The notes below the pieces were generated by a model. The model worked only from the letters and a program-made list of their open reading frames with translations. It did no database searches and was not told the DNA's origin. Position numbers and translations under genes: made by a program. Of a stretch of DNA of 7,852 nt, positions 1-5,206 are shown in pieces. The number at the start of each line of letters is the position of its first letter. The stretch's first letter is position 1. The stretch lies in contig JARKQO010000040.1 of the NCBI GenBank assembly GCA_029974855.1, forward strand, positions 1 to 7,852, read 5' to 3'. The DNA comes from Eubacteriales bacterium (GTDB taxonomy: Bacteria; Bacillota_A; Clostridia; Christensenellales; Aristaeellaceae).

Positions 1-1
1 G

Positions 2-1000
2 GTGGAGCAGGGCTTCTTCGCGGAAGAAGGCATCAATCCCATCGTGACCATCGTGGAAAGCGGCCCCTCGGAAATGGCGGCCATGCGGGCCGACGGCCGT
101 ACCCTGGACTGCGGCTTCATCGGCGCGGGCGTGGCCTGGAACGCCATGGACCCCAGCGGCAACGAGCTCAAGTTCATCTTCCTGGACAACCTGTCCAACT
201 CCGAGGGCATGGTAGCCCGCAAGGGCGCCTTTGTGGATGGCAACGGCAACGGCTTCTTCGATTATGACGAGCTGTACGCGGGCCTCAAGGGCAAGACCAT
301 CTACATCGACACCGCCACCACCCCCGGCGGCTGGTTCAAGGACCTGCTGAACAAGATCCACGGGGAGCTGGGCACCCCCGCCGAGGAGCAGCTGTGGATC
401 TACAGCGAAACCGCCGATTACCTGAAAGATTACGCCGCCCCCAATGCCAGCGAGGAATGCAAAATCACCGTGGTGCAGCTGGCCAATGAAAACCTGCCCG
501 CCGCCATGAGCACCAGCGACGCCAGCCGCGTGGACATCGCCGTGGGTTATGCCCCCGTGCCAGGCATCATCGTTGCCAGCAACAGCGACATGGAGTTCAT
601 TGCCGCCACAGACACCCACCTGCCCGACAAGTACTTCCCCTCCACCTGGGTTGCCAGCCAGAAGTGGCTTGAGGAAAACCCCGAGGCCGCCCAGAAGGTG
701 GTCAACGCGCTGCTGAAGGCCCTGAACTTCCGGGGCGATCCCGCCAACGAGGCGGTTAGCCTGGCCGCCGGGGAAAACCTGGCCCAGAAGCCTGCCGGCA
801 GCTTTGACGCCGCCGCCGCCGTGTGGCCCACCGCCGAGGAGTACAAGGACTGGTTCGCCACCCCGGATTCCCAGGGCTATGAGTACCTGCGGGTGCTGTA
901 CGGCGCCAAGAAGGGCGGCGTGCCCGAGGGCACCGAGGCCAAGGCCTTTGAGGATTGCCTGGACCTCTCCTTCGTGCTGAACGCCCTGGCTGCCCAGTAA
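2..1000 (+). CDS. ABC transporter substrate-binding protein, NMT1/SsuA type (5'-truncated by window edge)
   Basis: This is the C-terminal 332 residues or so of an extracytoplasmic solute-binding protein of the nitrate/sulfonate/taurine (NMT1/SsuA/TauA-like) class, which delivers a small ligand to an ABC permease. The visible sequence opens with EQGFFAEEGINP, the family's usual segment shortly after the mature N-terminus. The GTG at base 2 is therefore an internal valine codon, and the signal/lipoprotein peptide lies outside the window. Further family signs are GLKGKTIYID (about residues 95-103), the start of the second lobe, then an ATTPGGWFKDLL segment and a late WVASQKWLEENPEAAQKVVNAL helix. 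An unusual acidic loop at residues 79-90 (DGNGNGFFDYDE) matches the spacing of an EF-hand calcium loop. The ligand cannot be read from sequence. The hairpin just after the stop separates this gene from the sugar-phosphate cluster downstream, so the shared strand alone does not prove a shared operon. Confidence 0.85.
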   Translation: MEQGFFAEEGINPIVTIVESGPSEMAAMRADGRTLDCGFIGAGVAWNAMDPSGNELKFIFLDNLSNSEGMVARKGAFVDGNGNGFFDYDELYAGLKGKTIYIDTATTPGGWFKDLLNKIHGELGTPAEEQLWIYSETADYLKDYAAPNASEECKITVVQLANENLPAAMSTSDASRVDIAVGYAPVPGIIVASNSDMEFIAATDTHLPDKYFPSTWVASQKWLEENPEAAQKVVNALLKALNFRGDPANEAVSLAAGENLAQKPAGSFDAAAAVWPTAEEYKDWFATPDSQGYEYLRVLYGAKKGGVPEGTEAKAFEDCLDLSFVLNALAAQ

Positions 1001-1011
1001 CATACCGTTTC

Positions 1012-1054
1012 GGAATGAACCCGGAGCCCTCCGGCTCCGGGTTCATTCCTCCTT
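1012..1054 (+). terminator. Perfect 17-bp hairpin after the binding-protein gene, probable terminator
   Basis: The left arm 1012-1028 (GGAATGAACCCGGAGCC) is exactly complementary to 1033-1049, with a 4-base loop CTCC at 1029-1032. It begins 12 bases after the binding-protein stop codon. The tail after the stem is TCCTTTAGAG, which is pyrimidine-rich but not a clean run of T, so termination may be partial. The hairpin could also protect the 3' end of the binding-protein mRNA while letting some transcription continue into the next gene, whose ribosome binding site begins 7 bases past the stem. Confidence 0.75.
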
Positions 1055-1055
1055 T

Positions 1056-1062
1056 AGAGAGG
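1056..1062 (+). promoter_or_regulatory. Ribosome binding site deciding the manA start
   Basis: AGAGAGG lies 6 bases upstream of the ATG at 1069. It supports that start over an in-frame ATG at 955, which would place the first 38 residues inside the preceding gene and through the terminator hairpin. Confidence 0.65.
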
Positions 1063-1068
1063 TTTTTC

Positions 1069-2160
1069 ATGGACGCTACAAATTCGGCCCGGCCCTGGAT
1101 TCTGGCCCCCAACCGGGTAGCACGGTTTTTCCTGGGGGGCGCGGCCCTGGACCGGTGGCAGGGGCTTGACAAAAGCCGGGCCTACGGCGACAGCACCTAC
1201 AGCGAGGAGCTGCTGGTGAACACCTCCCCCTACATCGGCCCGGGGCGGCCCCCGCGCCAGGGGTTCAGCCTGGCGGAAGGGGAGGGGGCCACGCTGCGGG
1301 AGATGATTTTAGAGGACCCGGAGGGCTTTTTAGGTCCTGACATCGCCCGGGCTTACGGCGGGGAGTGCCCCGTGCTGTGCAAGGCCGGGGATTCCACCGG
1401 GCGGCTGATTCTGCAATACCATCCCACAGCGGCCTTTGCCCGCCGCCATCTGGGCTGTGCCTTCGGCAAAACCGAGGCCTGGTATTTTCTGCAAACCCGC
1501 GACCCACAGGTGCGCTATTGCTACGCCGGCTTCAAGCCCGGGGTGACCCGGAGCTATTTTGAGGAGCTGGTGGCCCGGGACGACGTCCCCGCCATGCTGG
1601 ATTGTATCCACAAGGTGCCCTTTGAGTTGGGGGATGTGATTTTGGTGCCCGCCGGCATCATCCATGCCATGGGGCCGGGGGTGACCTTTTTGGAGGTCCA
1701 CGAGCCCTGCGACTACACCATGCGCTTTGAACGGGACAACTACGGCCGGCCCATGGCCGACGGGGATATGCATTATGGCCTGGGCTTTGAGACCCTTTTT
1801 GACGGTCTGGATTTTACCACCTACACCCTGGAGGAGATTGCGCGGAAGGTGCGCTTTGCCCCCAAGGCCCTGGGGGAGGGCCCCGGCTGGAAGCGCTGGG
1901 CATTGCTGTCCTTCCAGGATTGCCCGGAGTTTGCCATGGAGAAGGTGTCCCTCCAGGGGACCTACCCGCTCCGCTCCTTGGGCCGGTATCAGCTTGTGAT
2001 TGCCTTACAGGGTGAAGTGGCCTTGGGCGGCCTGTCCTTGCCTCAGGGCAGGGCGGCCTTCATCCCCGCAGCAGCGGTTCCCTTGGTGGTCAGCGGCGCG
2101 AATGGGGAGGTTCTGCTGGTCATCCCCGGGGAGCCCCGAAAGGACGCGCAAGTTTTATGA
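1069..2160 (+). CDS. manA: Class I mannose-6-phosphate isomerase (phosphomannose isomerase)
   Basis: This 363-residue cytoplasmic zinc enzyme is expected to interconvert mannose 6-phosphate and fructose 6-phosphate. The cupin-type family core is clear. QYHP at 116-119 supplies the Q-x-H zinc ligands (Q116, H118). GKTEAWYFL at 133-141 supplies E136. VPAGIIHAMGPG at 193-204 supplies H199, followed by FLEVHEPCDYTMRFERDNYGR (from about 207), the family's EI/Q..SD-TYR-(D)YgR segment. The N-terminal NRVARFFLGGAALDRWQG also fits the short Firmicutes PMI form. About 120 C-terminal residues form a second, less conserved beta domain. The start at ATG 1069 is preceded by AGAGAGG. The last codons overlap the next gene by ATGA, so the two are probably translationally coupled. 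It could prefer another aldose phosphate, since the family is known to be somewhat permissive, but the metal site argues for an active isomerase. Confidence 0.88.
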   Translation: MDATNSARPWILAPNRVARFFLGGAALDRWQGLDKSRAYGDSTYSEELLVNTSPYIGPGRPPRQGFSLAEGEGATLREMILEDPEGFLGPDIARAYGGECPVLCKAGDSTGRLILQYHPTAAFARRHLGCAFGKTEAWYFLQTRDPQVRYCYAGFKPGVTRSYFEELVARDDVPAMLDCIHKVPFELGDVILVPAGIIHAMGPGVTFLEVHEPCDYTMRFERDNYGRPMADGDMHYGLGFETLFDGLDFTTYTLEEIARKVRFAPKALGEGPGWKRWALLSFQDCPEFAMEKVSLQGTYPLRSLGRYQLVIALQGEVALGGLSLPQGRAAFIPAAAVPLVVSGANGEVLLVIPGEPRKDAQVL

Positions 2161-2819
2161 TCTACACCGCCAGTCTGGCCTGCGCCGATCCCCTGAACCT
2201 GGAGGTGGATGCCCGGGCGCTGTTGGAGGGGGGCGTTCACACCCTTCACCTGGACCTGATGGACGGCCACCATGTGCCCTCGCTGGGCTTTTCCGTGGAG
2301 ACCATCGCCCAGCTGCACCGCCGCTTTCCCCAGGCGGAGCTGGACGCCCACCTGATGGTGACAAACCCGGAGCATTACTTTGAGCCTTTGGCCCAGGCGG
2401 GGGTCCGTTGGCTGAGCATCGTGCCCAACACCCTTCCTGACCCGGCCCGGGGGCTGGAGCGGATTCGGGAACTGGGCATGAAGCCGGGCTTTGTGCTGAA
2501 CCTGGACCGGTCTTTGGAGGAGGTAGCCTCGCTGCTGCCCCTGGCGGACTTGGCGGTGGTGATGTCCATTCCGGCGGGGGGATACGGCAGGGCCTTCCAG
2601 CAGGAGGCGTATGCCCGTATCCGGGCCCTGGACGAGCTCCGCAAGGCCCACGGCTTACCCTATCTGATTTCCGTGGACGGGGGCGTGACACGGGAAAACA
2701 GCCGGCTGTGCCGGCAGGCCGGGGCCGATATGCTGGTGCAGGGGATCTACACCTTGTTCCGCCAGCCCCAGGGCATCCGCCAGGCTTGCCTGGACTATAT
2801 CCGTTACATGGAGGAGTGA
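2157..2819 (+). CDS. Ribulose-phosphate / allulose-6-phosphate 3-epimerase family protein
   Basis: This 220-residue TIM barrel belongs to the Rpe/AlsE family, which inverts C3 of ketose phosphates (ribulose-5-P to xylulose-5-P, or allulose-6-P to fructose-6-P). The four metal and acid/base positions are all visible: H31 and D33 in HLDLMDGHHVP, H65 in DAHLMV, and D174 in SVDGGV. The phosphate-side loop is atypical: the usual MSVxPGFgGQ-F motif reads MSIPAGGYGRAF (residues 136-147). Segments such as HLMVTNPEHYFEPLAQAG and the late QGIYTLF resemble AlsE as much as Rpe, and the neighbours (ManA, an RpiB domain, NagA/NagB) favour a hexulose-phosphate epimerase over housekeeping Rpe. This substrate call is inference. 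The ATG at 2157 overlaps the manA stop. A weak AAAGGA at 2139-2144 lies 12 bases upstream, so translation probably depends on coupling to manA. Confidence 0.82.
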   Translation: MIYTASLACADPLNLEVDARALLEGGVHTLHLDLMDGHHVPSLGFSVETIAQLHRRFPQAELDAHLMVTNPEHYFEPLAQAGVRWLSIVPNTLPDPARGLERIRELGMKPGFVLNLDRSLEEVASLLPLADLAVVMSIPAGGYGRAFQQEAYARIRALDELRKAHGLPYLISVDGGVTRENSRLCRQAGADMLVQGIYTLFRQPQGIRQACLDYIRYMEE

Positions 2820-2823
2820 GCAT

Positions 2824-4095
2824 ATGCAAACGCAATTCAAGCTGTGTATCGCCAGCGATTTGGCGGGCTACGATTTAAAAATGGAAATCCTGCGGCGGCT
2901 GGAGGCCAAGGGCTACCGCATCCAGGATATGGGCTGCGATTCTTCCCAAGCCGGGGATTACCATGTGTACGCCCAAAAGGTGGCCCAGGCCGTGGTCTCC
3001 GGGGCCTTTGACCGGGGGATTCTCATCTGCGGCACAGGCCAGGGCATGGCCATGGCCGCCAACAAGGTGCGGGGCGCCCGGGCCGCGCTGTGCTACCAGA
3101 ACTTCACCGCCCTCATGAGCCGGGAGCACAACAACGCCAACATTTTGGCCACCGGGGCCTGGCTCATCACCCCGGACGAACTGGAGCGGATGATCGAGGC
3201 ATGGCTCTTTGGCAAGTACGCCGGAGGCAAGCACGAGGTGCGGGTGCGGGGCATGGCCGAGCTGGAAAGCCAGGCAGGCCCTGCGCTGTACCAGGACCCC
3301 GCCGTGCTGGCCCTGTCCCCGGAGCGGTTGGGAAAGGGCCGCATTCCCGTTTCCCTCTTCCCGGACAAGGAAGCGGTGTTCGGGCACCTGGCCCGGGCCA
3401 TGGCCGATACCATCCGGGACAACAACGCGGCGGGCCGCCCCACCCTGATGATCGTTCCCCTGGGCCCGGTGGGCCAGTACAGGCCTTTGGCGGACATCCT
3501 CAACGCGGAGGGGATCAGCCTGGCCCGCACCACCTTCCTGAACATGGACGAGTACATGTGGGACCCGGGCACCATGATCCAGCCGGAGCATCCCCTGTCT
3601 TTCCGGGGAGCTATGGACCGGGAGTTCTATGGCCTGGTGCAGCCGGAGCTGCTGATGCCCGAAAGCCAGCGAATTTTCCCCACGCCCCAAAACGGGGAGT
3701 ATATCTGGGAGCTGATCCAGGCCCATGGAGGGGTGGATTTGTGCGTAGGCGGTATCGGGCTCAACGGCCATGTGGCCTTCAACGAGCCCCAGCCGGGCAT
3801 GGTCCCGGAGGCGTTTATGGCCCAGCCCGTCCGGGTGGTGGCCGTGGCCCCGGAGACTGTGGTGATCAACAGCCTGAACGAATATGACGGGGCCTATGAG
3901 TTCATGCCCCGCTGGGCCATCACCTTGGGCTTCCGGGAAATCGCCTCGGCCCGGCGCATTCTGCTGGGCTGCTTCCGGCCCTGGCACAGGATGGTGGTCC
4001 GCAAGGCCGCCCTCTATCCCCCCTCGGCGGAGTTCCCCGTGACGCTGCTGGGGGAGAAAAATGTCGAAATTTGTATCCCACAGGCCCTGGCATAA
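2824..4095 (+). CDS. Fusion protein: RpiB/LacAB-type sugar-phosphate isomerase + NagB-type glucosamine-6-phosphate deaminase domain
   Basis: One uninterrupted 423-residue frame carries two enzymes normally encoded separately. Residues 5-147 are RpiB-like (aldose-ketose isomerase of ribose-5-P, allose-6-P or galactose-6-P): SDLAGYDLK, GILICGTGQGMAMAANK with catalytic-type C69 and T71, and SREHNNANILA with H102. Position 13 is Leu where RpiB usually has His. Residues of about 172-423 are a NagB/glucosamine-isomerase domain (amino-sugar-phosphate to ketose-phosphate plus ammonia): NMDEY with D242 (equivalent to the E. coli base D72), HPLSFRG, then GGIGLNGHVAFNEP with N314, H316 and E321 matching the D/N-H-E catalytic set. 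The phosphate loop, usually a TGGTP- or TGSTP-like motif, reads PLGPVGQY (212-219). The linker is about 25 residues long. GGAGGAG at 2810-2816, inside the end of the epimerase gene, places the start at ATG 2824. The gene sits with manA, the epimerase and nagA, consistent with hexose/aminohexose phosphate catabolism. The true substrates of either half are uncertain. Confidence 0.87.
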   Translation: MQTQFKLCIASDLAGYDLKMEILRRLEAKGYRIQDMGCDSSQAGDYHVYAQKVAQAVVSGAFDRGILICGTGQGMAMAANKVRGARAALCYQNFTALMSREHNNANILATGAWLITPDELERMIEAWLFGKYAGGKHEVRVRGMAELESQAGPALYQDPAVLALSPERLGKGRIPVSLFPDKEAVFGHLARAMADTIRDNNAAGRPTLMIVPLGPVGQYRPLADILNAEGISLARTTFLNMDEYMWDPGTMIQPEHPLSFRGAMDREFYGLVQPELLMPESQRIFPTPQNGEYIWELIQAHGGVDLCVGGIGLNGHVAFNEPQPGMVPEAFMAQPVRVVAVAPETVVINSLNEYDGAYEFMPRWAITLGFREIASARRILLGCFRPWHRMVVRKAALYPPSAEFPVTLLGEKNVEICIPQALA

Positions 4096-4116
4096 AGGGC
4101 CCGGTTCCGGTACAAT
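4087..4116 (+). promoter_or_regulatory. Possible sigma-A promoter for lacI-nagA-gfo
   Basis: TACAAT at 4111-4116 matches five of six bases of the -10 consensus, and CTGGCA at 4087-4092 matches four of six of the -35 consensus, with an 18-base spacer. It lies mostly within the last codons of the fusion gene and the start of a 53-bp gap ahead of the repressor. It is the best promoter-like pair seen in the intergenic gaps, but the -35 is weak and the G+C-rich background makes this tentative. Confidence 0.3.
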
Positions 4117-4134
4117 CAAAGCATCCATGATTCC

Positions 4135-4140
4135 AGGAGG
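4135..4140 (+). promoter_or_regulatory. Ribosome binding site that selects a TTG start for lacI
   Basis: A perfect AGGAGG lies 8 bases before TTG at 4149. The alternative in-frame GTG at 4140 overlaps the last G of this motif and cannot be served by it. The TTG start gives an N-terminus MTLKDVAKAAGVSPSTVSRV, which is the standard beginning of LacI-family proteins. Confidence 0.85.
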
Positions 4141-4148
4141 TGCTTGCT

Positions 4149-5174
4149 TTGACGCTGAAGGACGTTGCCAAAGCAGCGGGAGTTTCCCCTTCCACCGTCT
4201 CCCGGGTCATCCATTCCGCCGGGAACAACTTTGCCAGCCCGGAGGTTCGCAGCCGGGTGTGGAACGCGGTGCGCCAGCTTGGCTATGTACCCAACCAGCA
4301 AGCCCAGGGTCTCAAAAAGGGCCAGCCCGCGGCCCAGGGCCTTTCCACCATCCACATCCTCTTTGCCCGGTCCAGAAGCCTCCAGAGGGACAGCTTTTTT
4401 GACGAGCTGGCCGCCTATGTGCAGGAGGAAATCCTCAGCAAGGGGTGCAAGGTGGGCTCCCTGTTCACCCGCCAGGAGGCGGAGGCCCTCCAGCCCGGGG
4501 CCCTCAGCGTGGGCAAAAGGGACGGCCTGGTGGTGCTGGGCCGCACCCACAAATCCCTGGAGCCCTTTATCGCCCAGTTTTCCCGCCGGGCCGTGTACGT
4601 GACCCTGAACCAGATGGAGCTGGAGGCGGACCATATCATGTGCGACGGGCTCCAGGCCACCCATACCGCCATGCAATACCTCTATGACAACGGCCACCGG
4701 CATATCGCCTATGTGGGGGAATATCCCAACGAGGTCCGCTACCAGGCCTTTTGGAAGTTCGTGACCCAAAATACCCTCACCTACAGCCGGGAGAGCATCA
4801 TCAACACCCCCATGACCGCAGAGGGCGGCTTCGCGGCGGCGCAAAAGCTGCTGGACTGCAAGATGCGCCCCACCGCCGTGTTCTGCGCCAACGACGTCAC
4901 CGCCATCGGCCTGCTCAGAGGCCTGCGGCAGCAGGGGGCCGTGGTGCCCAGGGATCTGTCCGTGATCTCCATCGACAACATTGCCGAAGCGGGGGAAACG
5001 ACCCCGGGCCTCACCACCGTGAAGATCCCCCTGAAGGATTTGGGAAGCTTCGCCGTGAAAACCCTGGTGGACCGGATTCAAAAGGGGCACAGCATCTACG
5101 TGCATGTGTTCATGCCCTCGGAGCTGCTGATCCGGGAATCGGTGAGGCCCCTGACCAGCCCCCGCCGGGGATAG
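4149..5174 (+). CDS. LacI/GalR-family transcriptional regulator
   Basis: This 341-residue DNA-binding repressor should sense a sugar or sugar phosphate and control the surrounding genes. The N-terminal helix-turn-helix is textbook: TLKDVAKAAGVSPSTVSRVI at 2-21, then the hinge GYVPNQQAQGLKKGQ at 45-59. The periplasmic-binding-protein-like effector domain shows GHRHIAYVG (182-190), PTAVFCANDVTAIGLLRGL (241-259), VPRDLSVISIDN (266-277), TPGLTTVKIP (285-294) and a LLIRESV ending (327-332). It is full length for the family. The start is TTG, chosen for the AGGAGG at 4135-4140 and for the conserved MTLKDVA beginning. It lies between the isomerase/deaminase genes and nagA on the same strand, 53 bp after the first and 32 bp before the second, so it is a likely local regulator of amino-sugar use. 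Effector and operator are not identifiable here; no clear operator palindrome was found in the short gaps. Confidence 0.93.
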   Translation: MTLKDVAKAAGVSPSTVSRVIHSAGNNFASPEVRSRVWNAVRQLGYVPNQQAQGLKKGQPAAQGLSTIHILFARSRSLQRDSFFDELAAYVQEEILSKGCKVGSLFTRQEAEALQPGALSVGKRDGLVVLGRTHKSLEPFIAQFSRRAVYVTLNQMELEADHIMCDGLQATHTAMQYLYDNGHRHIAYVGEYPNEVRYQAFWKFVTQNTLTYSRESIINTPMTAEGGFAAAQKLLDCKMRPTAVFCANDVTAIGLLRGLRQQGAVVPRDLSVISIDNIAEAGETTPGLTTVKIPLKDLGSFAVKTLVDRIQKGHSIYVHVFMPSELLIRESVRPLTSPRRG

Positions 5175-5181
5175 CCCCGGC
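5164..5181 (+). repeat. Small inverted repeat spanning the lacI stop codon
   Basis: GCCGGGG (5164-5170) and CCCCGGC (5175-5181) form a perfect 7-bp G+C-only stem with the four-base loop ATAG, which contains the TAG stop of lacI. There is no T-tract after it, so it is not an obvious terminator. It may slow readthrough or ribosomes ahead of nagA, or be a chance product of the high G+C content. Confidence 0.45.
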
Positions 5182-5206
5182 CATAGCGCCCATAGGAGGT
5201 TTGCCC

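Noticed and set aside
955..1068. Extended start for manA within the binding-protein gene
   Set aside because: The extra residues translate the end of the previous gene and the terminator hairpin; the ribosome binding site and PMI N-terminus fit ATG 1069.
4083..4101. GGCCCT/AGGGCC stem at the end of the fusion gene as a terminator
   Set aside because: It has only 6 bp, overlaps the stop codon and is followed by CGGTTCCGG rather than a T-tract.
2875..4128. Long - strand open frame (417 residues) opposite the RpiB-NagB gene
   Set aside because: It mirrors the coding strand frame, is low-complexity (rich in G, P, H, Q), has no family motif, and is expected when a G+C-rich gene has G/C at third positions.
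4751..5206. N-terminal extension of nagA reaching back inside lacI
   Set aside because: The extension has no NagA similarity, and the AGGAGG at 5194-5199 clearly serves ATG 5207.
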